Shown here: positions 48,101 through 56,029 of the stretch, one piece after another
Layout of the letters: each line of letters begins with the position of its first letter
Numbering within the stretch: position 1 is the stretch's first letter
NCBI GenBank assembly: GCA_964017125.1
Contig: OZ024902.1
Coordinates: 108,676,688 to 108,740,687, forward strand
DNA: 64,000 nt
Reading direction: 5' to 3'
DNA from: Flabesymbios commensalis
Taxonomy: Eukaryota; Annelida; Polychaeta; Terebellida; Flabelligeridae
The notes under the pieces: model-generated
Told to the model about the DNA's origin: nothing
Databases searched by the model: none
What the model saw: only the letters and a program-made list of their open reading frames with translations
Made by a program: the position numbers and the translations under genes

Positions 48101-51100
48101 AGATGTTTGATGAGTTCAATTATAATGGCTGACCTATATTGAATTCACAAGGTCAGATCCACTCTTAAGCTATAGTTTCGGGACTATTTACATGATATAT
48201 CTTAAGAATTTTACGTTAACTGTGCTTTTGGCACAATATTCAAAAGAGTGAAACAACAAATATAAAATCTGAGGTTGCAAACTCCCCGCGGAAATTTGCA
48301 AAGCTATAAACTTTAAAATGACTGACTGGTGACTATTATGTTTGCAGTTTATTATGCCAACTGTATGGCAAGATGCATGAAGATTGAATATTGTTCGATG
48401 GCGATACAATTGATTTAAAACAAAATGTGACGTTTCAAGGAGGCATATCTTCTGACTATGACAGGCCCAGGAGAATTAATTAATGATTAATGTCATTAGA
48501 ATTGTCTGGACGATTTCTTCAAAGTTACGATTGTATTAGGCAGCATGATAACTTATATTACACTAGCTTTGACTCATGCATAATTAAAAAAGGACAATTA
48601 GGCCTAAGTGTATGGATATGTATGAGTATGACATCGGCTTAGAATGAATAAACTAATTATATTCGTTTTACAATGACACCTCCACAAAACTTACCTGGAG
48701 AACTGTTGATTTTACTACAATCACATGTTTTTTTGAAAACAGGAAATACAAATATAGACATTGAAAATAGTCATCCATCTGTAGAATTGAAAACCGTCCA
48801 TGACTGAATATAATCGAAGACTGTGTATTTAGAGCCTGATGATTAATGAGAGTTTGTGAATATAATAGAGCCTACTAACTATGCTAACGTGTTCGCTTTT
48901 GTAGACAAAAACACGTGTAACGGTGACGTGCATATGATAAGGCAGCTGTGAATTATACAAAATACATTTTGGCCTCTACAGGAGCCGTGCAAATTACGTC
49001 CCCAACATTAACCCAGCCTTGGGCTTCGATGCCACTGCTTTTGTGCACGCTGAAGACACGTGTACATTTACCCGCATAACTCCCTCCTGGTGGATACGCG
49101 TCGATTGTGGCACAATGCTGGATCTGGGTTGTACCAATGTTACGGACCGTGGGCCAGCATTATTAAAGCATTGGTTCAAGGTTTCCATTTCGGGAACGAC
49201 ATTCATGAGAACGACGCACGATGCACTGCTCAGTGTTGACTGGATGTTGGCCAGCGACGGCGTTGCAACATTGGGACGGCATTGGGTCAGTGTGTTGAGT
49301 GTCCACGTGCATTGTAGTCACACGGCACATAGCAAAGCACGATGCTCTGCCCAGTGTTGAATAAATGCTGGCCAGCGACGGCGACGGTGCACCAGCGTTG
49401 AGCCGACGTAGAGTTAGTGTCGTGCTGACTTGTAGTGGACACAAGACATCAGCTAGAAGTTGTGATGAACATCGAATAAAAGCCAAATTACGGCATGAAA
49501 AAAAAATCATAATATTTTTAATTAACGTTACAACCATGTCAGAATGTCAAAGATTTGCGTGAGGTATATAGTGGGTGGCGTGATTTAGCGATTTGGTCAG
49601 GGGGTTCGTTCAACGACCCACAAAGCCTGAAAATCCTTATTCTATTATAGTATAGATGTTTGAGACTCCACAGGCACACTATCAAGGAAATATTTTGTCA
49701 AAGAAATATCAACAACAATACTGATGCAAATCCTTTCGGCAGCACAATGTTCATCCGCCATTTTATCCAGGCCTTCCATGCACATACTGTTTGTTGTTTT
49801 AACCCTTACACCACTAAGCGGACTATATCAGCCGATCAAATAACTGTTATTGGGAGCAAAATGAGCGTTTAAACATCAAGATTTGCAAATTAACCAAATA
49901 TGAGTAATTTTCACTCACTTAAAGTTGCGGGTCGTGGTAGCCAGACACAACTTCAAGTGGGTGATTTTTTAAAATTTATTCGAGCGCTTTAAGAGTTAAA
50001 GATGTGGTTATTTCATTATTATGATGTATTTATCTTTTTTTACTCTTTGTAATCAGAATTGGAGTATGCTAAAAATCTGAGCAAACTGGCACACAATGCA
50101 AAGCAGGATATTACTGAACAGGTAAACAATATATTTAATTGAAGAGTGTAAACTATTCACTAGCTTCTATATTAGGTACCGTAATCAATCGGTGTGCCCC
50201 TCAATATATCGTCCCCTTTGATATGAAAGCGTGTATCTGCCACTTTGTAAAGTGGCAGATACACCCTTTCATATCCAAGGGGACGATGTACAACTGGATC
50301 GACTTTAAGCTATCGTTGGGTCAATTTCTTCTAATTCAGGCTGTATAGTAGCAACTCTGCATTTATTTAGTTTTGCCACAAGCTGATTGACTATTGACCA
50401 CTAACTATTGATTTTGCTCTATGTTTTTTCAGATGTTCTTACCGTTTCAATCTATCTACTGTACGGCGGCAGATCAGGTCAGTTATATAATCATGATAAT
50501 AACAATAATCACTTAACAGTCAGAAGTAAAATATACGGCAATAAGTTAATACATTACGAAAGTATAATAAACAATGGATAAACCACACCTAGTGTGAAAT
50601 ATGCTCAACGTGTTAGATGTGGTTGTTGTTATGATTAACATGATTAAGACTCAGATACCAAATTATCGTACTCCCACAGGTGTTATCGACCACCAGACTT
50701 GTAATGATAACTTCCTGTATCGACCAAAACATTATTTAGGTTATTTTTTAGGTTATACTGACGCATTGTAGTCTAAATATATTAATTATCAGTTAAACAT
50801 ACGGGTGGTCGTACGATAAAATGCCGATACTTGTCGCCGATACAGGCACTCGCCTTTGGCTCGGCCTGTATCTGGCGACGCGTACCGATCTCAGCCTGTA
50901 TCGACCAAAAACCATATGCATATCTTATTGATCCTTATTACGTAATGAACCACGCCTATTGCACAAACTCAACTCGTTAAAACAATGTTGGTTCAATGAT
51001 GGTTCAGCGTTGTAGACGTGGGCCAACATTGACCAGCATTTGTTCAAAGTTACTAGTCCCATGCTGATTCTACATAACCATTTAATCACTAAGTGCGTCA

Positions 51101-54100
51101 AGTGCGTCAACATTAGTTTATCTTAGCGTGTTACCATGATTAAAGGTGGACGCAGAATAGGGACAATCCATTTAATGTATGCATTTATATTACTGTATAT
51201 AATACCGTATGCCATAGAGAACATAAAACATGATATATCTGTATACAGTACGCGCATTGATGAATGAAATCTGCAATTTTGAACGAGACATACACAGCTA
51301 CCAACAAAATGTATGATTCCTTCTGGTTATGACCGTTCATGTACAGTCAACACGTTTCTATGTCGGTACTACCCACTTTTTTCTTGGTCCTGAAATAAAA
51401 AGTTCAGTGATAGAAGATATATTATATAATTACTACAATGTTTAACATATGATAACTCACACCGGAGTCATTCATGTCGACAAACTAAATAAATCGGCTG
51501 TGAAATGAGATGTTTTATTCATTCCAAATGTGTAACACAACAAGATTTTTTCTATATGATCAGTACAATTAATTCATGTTGAGTAAAAAGGTAAGGTTTC
51601 CATATTCTTACTTTAATATTAAGGTAGAAATAGACACCACTAATGACTATGACCGTGGTCAAATGAGGTCATGCTTATGCTGGAAACGGTCTTCGATCGT
51701 CTGTAAACAGCAGTCCTACCAGAATAGTTCAGCTTTTGTTATTGAAAGAGGTGTATTAGCCGATCAAATCACCGATATGGGGAATGAAATGAATGTTCGA
51801 AGATCAAAATTTGTAAATTTCGGTCTTAATTTGAACAAATATGATTAATTTTTAGCCGCTTGAAGTTGTGGGTCGCGGTAGCGAGACATATATAATATTT
51901 AACACGGGATCACGAGATATCTCGCAACCATCATTCCATATTAAGATAACATGTGGTTTGCATAATGGTGGCATTTTTGAAGATTTAATTCTGAAGTTAT
52001 AATGGCATTTTTGATATTTTAATTTTCTGCCAATGTCTTATCCAAGGTTGAATATAGTCAACAATATTAACCCTTTAACCCGTATAGGTTTTATAGGTTT
52101 TCTGTAAATGTATGTTAACCCTTAGAACACTGATGTCGACTACAGTAGACATTCTGTGTTTTTATAAGCACCTGTATACATAATTGCTAAAAATAAAATA
52201 TGCTTTCAATCTTGAAACACTGATATATGTTGGGACTTAAATTTCACAAATAGCACAAATTTTCGGTCACTTGAAGTTGTGGATCGCGGTAGCGAGACAC
52301 AACTTCAAGTGGCTAAAAATTTAAATTCCTTCTCTGATTCCTACTGATTATATTCGTTTTTTACATTTTTTATCTTAGCATATTGCATATCAGCTTTTAA
52401 ACATGTTGAAGATAAAATGTGACATAATCAGCAATAATTTAAAAATAGTTGATCTCTATGTTGTCAAATCTGAATAATTTTCACTCACTTGAAGTTGTGG
52501 ATCGCGGCAGCGAGACACAACTTGAAGTGGGTGAGAATTCCAATTGATTAATTTGGCAGTTAAAGGGTTAAACCCTCACGATGTATCGAATTAACTCTGA
52601 TAAAGGACTCAATCTTTTTTAAACCTACGCGTTTTAGAATGAACATTTTAATGAAACAGTTTTAATAATAAGGATTTTTTTCATTTGCAACCCACTTCAA
52701 GTCATCTTCGTCCACTGTGGCTTCCAGTGGATGAAGATTCCGATGGTAAATTCAGGCTTGAAATGGTTGAAACGCTACATTATTAAATTTCACCCCCCCC
52801 CCCTCCACACTTCAATTGGGTAAACATTACTTAATGTACAATTTGTATCAAAACATATTCTAATCAAACAAATTTAATGGCCATTTTCTGTTATCTCGTT
52901 TGGATGACAAACATGAAGACTATAAATGGCGGTAGATGTGATTAGCAATTAAGGTGTCAACCATGGGCTCGATACACATTTTATCATTAGTGACTGACGT
53001 GTGGAAGAGGTGTGAAGTCACACCTAGCTATTCAACAACTCACGCTCAACTACGCCACTCATGTCAATCTGTTAACTATAACTGACAGATGGAAATAATG
53101 TCAGTCAGTTTTTCCTTGCATTACTTTTTTATTACATCGGAATGTTAGTGATGTTCAGATATTTTATTTAAATTTAATTTAATACATTTGCTGTCAGAAA
53201 AGTAATACAATGAGCACATCTTACGCTCGTTTTTCCACCAATATTTATTTATAAATCAAGCTCCATCGACACACATGTAACAGGCGGCGTGTTTGCATCG
53301 CTGAATATTAATCTGTTAACTTATGAACCTTAATTTGAACTAATATGTTATTACACATGTATGTAGTCTTGTTAGATTTGCGTATTTTTAATTGAGACAT
53401 AGATAATCTCTTTGCTTTGATCTTTTGACTTCAATGTAATCTTAGCCATTTGTTTATAATTGGAATGGCTCACTTTCTAACACCTTTATTTACAGCTGCT
53501 CGCTAGTCATGTGATAGCAATTCACTTTTCCCTGACCGCGACGCGTGGCAGCAATTCACAGATTACCCTCGTGCTGACCACTCGACTTTGATCTCTGTTC
53601 TTACACACGATTCCAATAAATAGGCTTAGCTTTCCAATCGTCAAGTCTGTAATATTTTTCCACTCAAAATATTAACCCTAATTTTAGAAGGTGGAATAAT
53701 TAGCCTGATATACTTGTCATGCTTATGGACAATTACGTTCAATAATTACGTTCAATAATTACGTTCAAAATGCTACAGTATGTAGCCTAAAGTGTATATA
53801 TTCAGTTACTTAATTAATCGCTTTAAACGTTAAGTGGCATACACTAATTATATGTACTTTAGTGTTTTATCTACAATCATTCTACATATTAGTATCATTG
53901 TAGTAAATTAACGTTCACAGTTTTGATAATAATCCCAACCTTCAAAACAACAAATTCGTCTGTTTATGGATGATTCTCACATCTTAACTATTTTGATTCC
54001 AGTAACTGCTTTATAACAAATAATACACACTATTCATGTATGTAGATAATTTGAAGAATTCATCTAAAAATTTACTTTCTACATTTCAATTCCTAAATTA

Positions 54101-55765
54101 TTTGGCTGTCTGTTGCAACTTATATTTTTAAATGTTTATGTGTGGGATTAAGGCTTGTATATTACGGCGGTGGTTTTGATTTCTGTGAAAATTGATGTGA
54201 GATTATCTGACATAAAAGAGGATCAGTGATTGTATGGTATTTGTCAGCAGCTGTTTCCCAGTGTGATTAAGGCTGATTCCACTATCTTCTGACCTTCACG
54301 TACAGTGTATTATGAGCCAGCGCCATGCCGTGCTTTACAATAATGTGATCAACGTGATAACAGATTATGATTAAACTGCAATCACCAGCTGCTTTGATCG
54401 TGTTGATGTCCTGATACATCAATCGGTATTTCATGGAGACTTTTAACCCTTTAGTCGCCAATTTATCAAATTGAAATTTTCACCCGCTTGAAGTTGTGTC
54501 TCGCTAACGCGACCCACCACTTCAAGTGGGTAAAATTACTCATGTTTGTTTAATTTGAGAACAAACATGTATAATCCTATATCACATTCATGAACCGTTA
54601 TTTATTTTTAATAAATACTCATAAAATGAATTAAAAGCTATTATAATAGTTGTGATTGGCGATCAAAGGGTTAGCTCGAGTCGGCGCCATGCTAACCATT
54701 CATAGCCACGTATTGTCCTCGCCCCTTTAACACTTTTGCGGCATCCCGACCAATTCTAACACTTTTGCGGCACTCCAACCAATTTTTACACTTTTGTAGC
54801 GCCCTCACCAATTTTATCACTTTTGCAGATTTTAGGTCGGACAAATTTTGCGATGAAGCTTCCAGATAAAATATTTTCACAGCAAAATCACACTTCACTT
54901 TATGTAACTTCTTTCACTTTCCATTGATTATATATATGTAAGTTTTGCAGTTATTGATTAAATTATGTTAAATTTAGTGCAACCTTTATAAACTTAAAGA
55001 TCGCTCGTATGCGAACACTCGAGACAACAATTGGATACCAGTGGATAAACTGGCTGCGACCAGGAAATGAGGTACAAGGTGTCCTGTGATATAAATGCAG
55101 CACTTGGCATATTTTCAGTATTTTAACAACTTTCACCCACTTGAAGTTGTGTCTCGTTGCCGCGACCCACAAGTTCAAGTGGATTACAATTGAAGGGACT
55201 GGCCCACTACCTAGTTTTAGTCGTCGTTGTCTAATGTTGCCCGGTGCCTTAACAGTCGGGTAATTTTATTTCTTATTCTGAAAATATTGTTACACATCAG
55301 GAAAACTAGGTGGTAGGCTAGTCCCTTCAATCGCATTTGTTTAATTTGAAACCAAACATTTGCAAATCTCAATGTTTGAACACTCATTTCATTCCCAATA
55401 ACTGATTTAACCTGCCGATAAAAAACGGTTTAAAAACAATTTGGATTATAGTCGTGATAAGCGCTTCAAGGGAAGGCAAATCTAGGGAAATGGTATAGCT
55501 TATCACAATATGGACACTATGCACTGTCATTTTGATATTACACTGGGGTGTAAAAAATCATGTAAAAATCATGCCATTTTCATTCCCATTGTGCTGGGAA
55601 TAGCTGTAGCACTTCACATCTGCAGGCGGCTGAAAACAAACAGAATTATTTGAGTGAGCTATTTGATAATTAGGTGGCTGTATCTGCTTTTTATTGCAGG
55701 ATATGGAACAAGCCTGCACCTCACACAAGACGTCAACATATATACACACAGATAAATTTGTGGAG
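24072..55765 (+). CDS. ARHGAP45-like: F-BAR/RhoGAP protein of the ARHGAP29/ARHGAP45/GMIP group, first ten coding exons (3' part not seen)
   Basis: Ten exons (24072-24179, 29901-30132, 43008-43160, 44574-44655, 44838-44895, 46601-46667, 47509-47646, 50057-50121, 50433-50477, 55700-55765) join in one frame to 338 codons. The order of conserved words follows human HMHA1 and GMIP: ISAHEKLGEVLRILKAVLQK, TTDILTAAAVLITRIK, LSLAFSSSLSEYLTGDID, then the F-BAR start LSGEEIDRKI..KGGVDLAL, AKYAKEITVYVERRASLELE, YAKNLSKLAHNA and MFLPFQSIY. Family members bind membranes through the F-BAR domain and switch off Rho GTPases through a C-terminal RhoGAP domain, after a C1 domain. Those domains and the remaining F-BAR exons were not found before 64000. 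The transcript therefore probably continues to the right, with the p53-family gene inside its intron on the other strand. Confidence 0.85.
24290..24460 (-). mobile_element. 3' fragment of a LINE ORF
   Basis: The minus strand reads TIPDWNSLPAAALESKTVAA then FKTRVSW, the usual end of CR1/Jockey LINE reverse transcriptase ORFs. Short, inside intron 1 of the RhoGAP gene. Confidence 0.5.
24492..24531. repeat. Perfect 19-bp palindrome
   Basis: GGCCTAGCCCTAACGCTAG, centre GT, then the exact reverse complement. Contains CCCTAA/TTAGGG once per arm, but not as a telomeric tandem. Confidence 0.85.
24733..25226. mobile_element. Short inverted-repeat element, CTCTGTTTTAGAT ends
   Basis: CTCTGTTTTAGAT and ATCTAAAACAGAG face each other, with AGGCCACT / AGTGGCCT further out (24712 and 25238). 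It abuts the hairpin at 25250, as if inserted at the base of a hairpin element. Inside are direct repeats of a CACCCTCATTAACTTT-like word. Edges uncertain. Confidence 0.55.
25250..25335 (-). mobile_element. Partial TTAA-clan element with ACTTGAAG hairpin
   Basis: Hairpin TTCTTGAAGTTGTG...GTCAAGTGG at 25250-25293, then a flank ending CAGGATAAGGGTTAG, a decayed AAGGGTTAA end. Confidence 0.5.
26460..26692 (+). mobile_element. TTAA-type element, AGTGCGGGGATCGAC family, complete copy
   Basis: TTAA at 26456-26459 and 26693-26696. Starts CCCTTACAGTGCGGGGATCG and ends GCGCTTTAAGGG, 233 bp. The first 65 bases fold into a nearly perfect hairpin with 29-bp arms. Its uninterrupted right end serves as the empty-site reference for the nested insertion at 28064. 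Confidence 0.85.
26784..26856 (+). mobile_element. Very short TTAA-type element
   Basis: 73 bp between TTAA at 26780-26783 and 26857-26860. Ends CCCTTGCACTG / CAGTGTAAGGG. Confidence 0.65.
26887..27101. repeat. Tandem duplication between perfect inverted repeats
   Basis: CAGTGTTCAGCACAG (26887) and CTGTGCTGAACACTG (27087) are exact reverse complements. Between them a roughly 95-bp unit with CTTAGAGGTCAAATGT and CTTTTTTTCCAG is present twice (from 26915 and 27010). Confidence 0.75.
27470..27612 (-). mobile_element. Probable end of a Tc1/mariner- or pogo-type non-autonomous element
   Basis: The minus strand begins TACAGTAGAACCTGCTATGA. CAGTAGAACC is a typical end of pogo/Tigger-like elements. 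GGCTGCTCATAG words repeat inward. The other end was not located. Confidence 0.35.
27823..28152 (+). mobile_element. TTAA-type element (AGTGCGGGGATCGAC family) inside the 27747 element
   Basis: TTAA at 27819-27822 and 28153-28156. Opens CCCTTACAGTGCGGG and should end GCGCTTTAAGGG as at 26692, but that end is split by the palindrome 28064-28145. About 244 bp without the insert. Confidence 0.85.
28064..28145. mobile_element. 82-bp perfect palindromic TTAA element
   Basis: Arms of 39 bp, exactly complementary, around the 4-base centre TATG. Ends CCCTTTCACC / GGTGAAAGGG. Flanked by TTAA at 28060-28063 and 28146-28149, within GCGCTTTAAGGG of its host. No mismatch in the arms suggests recent origin or correction. 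Confidence 0.9.
28318..29900. other. RhoGAP gene intron 1, no recognised feature
   Basis: AT-rich intronic DNA. Only a CCCTTTAAGCCCTCAGGATG end of a TTAA-type element was noted near 29828, just before the acceptor of exon 2. Confidence 0.45.
29901..30132 (+). CDS. ARHGAP45-like: RhoGAP gene exon 2
   Basis: Acceptor TAATTTACAG, donor GTGAGA. 232 nt, phase 0 in, one base out. Ser-rich start (SRKTSLGSLVGPTSAHMRV) followed by DHHDILALTHSVRSFHDVLT and LEALFSVEGPER, which corresponds to the HLLADVARFAEGLEKLK region of HMHA1. Confidence 0.85.
30248..30412 (-). mobile_element. TTAA-type element, CCCTTGTCCTG family, partial reversed copy
   Basis: Ends CATGGCAGGACAAGGG followed by TTAA (30413-30416). 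The body matches 3256-3496 in reverse complement, but the hairpin half is missing. Confidence 0.7.
31146..31330. repeat. Copy of the GGCCCAAC short-element family
   Basis: CACTGGCCCAACATTGCAAC, GGATCAACGTTTCGCGTTTGC and CAACGTTGGTTCAATGTTG words, as at 280-390. Edges unclear. Confidence 0.45.
31957..32664. repeat. Direct repeats flanking a GC-richer block
   Basis: CTATTTATGGACC followed by GTGGTCTAGAATCAGAT-like sequence occurs at 31957-32006 and 32616-32664 (about 50 bp, roughly 85-90% alike). Between them, 32200-32610 is GC-richer than its surroundings and open on the minus strand (32218-32451, GWLTMTVHDGGFKHTAQ). I do not recognise the protein; it may be a retrocopy fragment or a captured host sequence. 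Confidence 0.45.
33431..33700 (-). mobile_element. CR1/L2-type LINE fragment, C-terminal RT region
   Basis: The minus strand reads LHRLPVRERIIYKIILLTYR, NGMAPTYIGRML and GYRDRAFAVVAP, the standard C-terminal words of CR1/L2 reverse transcriptase ORFs. Fragment only. Confidence 0.75.
33710..34420 (+). mobile_element. CR1/L2-type LINE fragment, opposite orientation
   Basis: Plus strand: YADDT near 33718, then IKSWMAYNKLKFNDDKSEFL, NLGVHIDHAL and, further on, LLHWLP-like sequence near 34180. Typical RT palm and thumb words, broken by stops. Faces the minus-strand fragment beside it. Confidence 0.7.
34421..36097. other. Intronic DNA with a short tandem duplication
   Basis: Nothing coding was supported. 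At 35390-35720 two units of about 165 bp each begin CATGGCGGG(A/G)GGTATGG and continue CATTTTGAAAT; they are diverged copies. The rest is AT-rich without recognised structure. Confidence 0.45.
36098..36200. repeat. Copy of the GGCCCAAC short-element family
   Basis: Begins CAGCAAACACGAGAC, the same terminal word as 281-293, followed by ACCAATGCTG / CCAGCATT words and an internal ACGTCGCAGA. Confidence 0.5.
36990..37560 (+). mobile_element. Degenerate mariner-like transposase
   Basis: Plus-strand pieces in order: GVSYGSAYT (37130), TDSGTKAVRVIICRSWLEDF (37210), KRFIMVWMAEDKPRSEVLK (37340) and AVITATYYSTTLLPKVF (37488). These match the order of mariner transposase blocks (helix-turn-helix end, WVPH region, VWxxxDxPR, TATYY). 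Frame changes and stops split it; no terminal repeats were found. Confidence 0.65.
37640..39780 (-). mobile_element. CR1/L2-type LINE, 5'-truncated, near-complete RT
   Basis: Minus strand in order: post-endonuclease linker (39.75-39.5 kb: TYTAYRKMDIDSLKQD, RPNTDWHTDEIN), RT start (SCSLDPLPTNLLNQCV, LKNYRPVSSLSFISKVIE), GVPQASVLGPILF with YHMYADDTQL (38.8-38.6 kb), NLGVIIDSHLS (38.37 kb), LHWLPVRSRMIFKILLR (38.07 kb) and GDRAFFKAGPTLWNKLP (37.87 kb). The catalytic YADD is intact but frames change several times. The 3' end is GCGCTATATAAGAACATTG followed by an ATT-rich tail, typical of the group. Confidence 0.85.
40140..40530 (-). mobile_element. tRNA-derived SINE with (CATT)n tail
   Basis: The minus strand from about 40527 has an A-box-like TGGTGCAGTGGTTAAAGC and a B-box-like GGTTTCGACC about 40 bases later, i.e. 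a tRNA-like head. It ends in a perfect (CATT)n run of about 80 bp at 40154-40236. Low divergence of the tail suggests a fairly young copy. Confidence 0.6.
40568..41745 (-). mobile_element. Second copy of the LINE 3' region seen at 4475
   Basis: Aligns along its length with 4475-5549, including the (ACAG)n edge, the AATAAA near the 3' end and the CTCGGAGTTACAATCGAAGA segment. 5'-truncated before the RT words. Confidence 0.8.
41975..42070 (+). mobile_element. tRNA-derived SINE head
   Basis: ATTGTTGTAGTTCACGCC (A-box-like, shifted from TGGTGTAGTGG) and GAGTTCGATTCTC (B-box-like) at tRNA spacing, followed by AACCGCG. It does not fold into a full tRNA, so SINE is preferred to tRNA gene. Confidence 0.45.
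42145..42262. repeat. Copy of the GGCCCAAC short-element family
   Basis: CGACCCATTGTTGAACCAATG, CTACGATGC and GACACTGGGTCGATATATCG, ending CGTGTTTCCTTGG. Imperfect inverted repeat overall. Confidence 0.45.
43008..43160 (+). CDS. ARHGAP45-like: RhoGAP gene exon 3
   Basis: Acceptor TTTGTTTACAG, donor GTAACC. Completes a Val codon and reads VEFSAEDIRISAHEKLGEVL then TTDILTAAAVLITRIK, the best-conserved N-terminal block of the family (HMHA1: AHECLGEALRVMHQIISKYP). Confidence 0.9.
43203..43312. repeat. Copy of the GGCCCAAC short-element family
   Basis: CGACCCATTTGCTG, ATGTTGGACCAGCGTCGCAG, CGCTGGGCCAACAT and GTTTGCTG. The core GTCGCAGACGCTGG is an imperfect palindrome. Confidence 0.5.
44574..44655 (+). 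CDS. ARHGAP45-like: RhoGAP gene exon 4
   Basis: Acceptor TTTGTTGCAG, donor GTAGCT. Reads CNYDDMTVDARDLLYSINQL then SLAFSS, matching EKALETIAVAFSS of HMHA1. Phase 1 in, phase 2 out. Confidence 0.88.
44838..44895 (+). CDS. ARHGAP45-like: RhoGAP gene exon 5
   Basis: Acceptor GATTGTTACAG, donor GTGAGT. One base completes Ser, then LSEYLTGDIDHYSHIGKTK (HMHA1: VSEFLMGEVD). Phase 0 out. Only 182 bp after exon 4. Confidence 0.88.
45282..45500 (+). mobile_element. TTAA-type element, AGTGCGGGGATCGAC family
   Basis: CCCTTTAAGTGCGGTGACCG start, terminal palindrome with GACGTCAGAATCTGACGTC, body shared with 26460-26692, decayed right end GCGCTCTAAGGCTTAA. Confidence 0.7.
46234..46363. mobile_element. 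TTAA-flanked short inverted-repeat element
   Basis: TTAA at 46230-46233 and 46364-46367. Ends TGTCCGAT / ATCGGACA, 130 bp. Same target as the CCCTT clan but different ends. Confidence 0.65.
46601..46667 (+). CDS. ARHGAP45-like: RhoGAP gene exon 6
   Basis: Acceptor CAATTGTTACAG, donor GTAAGT. SYENLVSNDIDIHSPDDEMQ then SH, an acidic linker corresponding to QSMESLYGPG of HMHA1. Phase 0 in, one base out. Confidence 0.85.
47509..47646 (+). CDS. ARHGAP45-like: RhoGAP gene exon 7: start of the F-BAR domain
   Basis: Acceptor TTTCGTCAG, donor GTAAGA. MLSGEEIDRKIAVVKGGVDL then AKLWAKYAKEITVYVERRAS. GMIP has LTGEELDLRLIRTKGGVDAA at the same place, so this is the first F-BAR helix. Confidence 0.92.
47974..48067. 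repeat. Long foldback palindrome in RhoGAP intron 7
   Basis: 45-bp arms with one mismatch around TGAC. Ends in TATATATCGTCGCC, inner part TATCTGCCACTC. Shares both ends and centre with 50208-50287. Confidence 0.88.
49000..49430. repeat. Expanded GGCCCAAC-family tract
   Basis: GCTGGCCAGCGACGGCG, GCCCAGTGTTGA, GGGCCAGCATT and similar words over about 430 bp; two diverged blocks from 49190 and 49335 each contain CACGATGC and CAGTGTTGA. Confidence 0.5.
49803..49995 (+). mobile_element. TTAA-type element with ACTTGAAG hairpin
   Basis: TTAA at 49799-49802 and 49996-49999. Starts CCCTTACACC and ends GCGCTTTAAGAG. Hairpin at 49915-49959. A truncated relative, 51750-51889, shares AGCCGATCAAAT and the hairpin. 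Confidence 0.75.
50057..50121 (+). CDS. ARHGAP45-like: RhoGAP gene exon 8, F-BAR domain
   Basis: Acceptor GTAATCAG, donor GTAAAC. LEYAKNLSKLAHNAKQDITE then Q, matching MEFAKGLQKIAHNCRQSVMQ of HMHA1. Phase 0 out. Confidence 0.92.
50208..50287. repeat. Long foldback palindrome in RhoGAP intron 8
   Basis: 40-bp arms with two mismatches. Outer ATCGTCCCCTT, inner TATCTGCCACTTT. Same outline as 47974-48067 but with a different middle. Confidence 0.85.
50433..50477 (+). CDS. ARHGAP45-like: RhoGAP gene exon 9, F-BAR domain
   Basis: Acceptor TTTTTTCAG, donor GTCAGT. 15 codons, MFLPFQSIYCTAADQ, matching HMPLLSIYSLALEQ of HMHA1. Phase 0 both sides. Confidence 0.9.
51750..51889 (+). mobile_element. Truncated TTAA-clan hairpin element
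   Basis: Matches the 49803 element from AGCCGATCAAAT through the hairpin, which stops at GCGAGACA where other sequence begins. Confidence 0.55.
52119..52340 (+). mobile_element. TTAA-clan element, CCCTTAGAACACTG family
   Basis: TTAA at 52115-52118, start CCCTTAGAACACTGATGTCG, hairpin at 52268-52311. The body matches 28165-28313 in reverse. Right edge not resolved because another element follows. Confidence 0.65.
52380..52566 (+). mobile_element. TTAA-clan hairpin element, same family as window start
   Basis: Matches positions 1-182, including the AGCTTTTAAAC and AATCTGAAT words. Hairpin at 52486-52529, ends GTTAAAGGG followed by TTAA. Confidence 0.7.
54447..54670 (-). mobile_element. TTAA-clan hairpin element
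   Basis: TTAA at 54443-54446, start CCCTTTAGTCGCCAAT, end ATTGGCGATCAAAGGG followed by TTAG. Hairpin at 54485-54528. Confidence 0.75.
55138..55480 (-). mobile_element. TTAA-clan hairpin element holding a second element
   Basis: Hairpin 55138-55181. The right part from 55332 (TTTGTTTAATTTGAAACCAA) continues the flank seen after the 54485 and 2557 hairpins, ending GCGCTTCAAGGG. The 55190-55330 element interrupts it. Confidence 0.65.
55190..55330. mobile_element. Inverted-repeat element nested in the 55138 element
   Basis: TTGAAGGGACTGGCCCACTA and GGTAGGCTAGTCCCTTCAA form imperfect inverted repeats of about 29 bp, continuing into CCTAGTTTT / AAAACTAGG. Confidence 0.7.
55700..55765 (+). CDS. 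ARHGAP45-like: RhoGAP gene exon 10, last exon seen
   Basis: Acceptor TTTTATTGCAG, donor GTAAGA. DMEQACTSHKTSTYIHTDKF then VE, corresponding to DLEFGHSMVQAVGTLQTQTF in HMHA1. Phase 0 out. The next exon should begin near the PL..R..E.EK.RKE block; it was not found up to 64000. Confidence 0.88.
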
Positions 55766-55794
55766 GTAAGAAATGGCAATCAATGGGTTGACCC

Positions 55795-55880
55795 TTAAAA
55801 TACTAAGATATAATATTTAAATTTTTACCCACTTAAGGTTGTGTCTCGCTACCGCGACCCACAACCTCAAGTGGGTAAAA
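55795..55880 (-). mobile_element. Partial TTAA-clan hairpin element
   Basis: CCCTTAAAATAC start at 55792 and hairpin 55830-55873 with AGGTTGTG/CACAACCT arms, a compensated change relative to AAGTTGTG/CACAACTT. Confidence 0.6.
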
Positions 55881-56029
55881 AATACTTACAAATGTACATG
55901 TATGTACAAATAAAATGAAAACGTATGTAAATCTAGCAAATTCTATACCAATTTTTCCTTCAAAGACGGATAAAAAATGTTTCAAGGACAAATAAAAGGT
56001 CCAAAAAAGCTATAGACGCACATTAAGTA

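Larger units (their letters stand above)
50478..55699. other. RhoGAP gene intron 9, rich in TTAA-clan hairpin elements
   Basis: 5.2-kb intron. Hairpin copies at 51857, 52268, 52486, 54485 and 55138 are listed below. A GGCCCAAC-family trace is at 50985-51060. Between 52600 and 54440 nothing else was recognised. Confidence 0.6.

Noticed and set aside
49019-49562. Open frames of 113 and 124 codons on both strands
   Set aside because: They arise from the GGCCCAAC repeat words; both strands are open and no family motif or splice context was seen.
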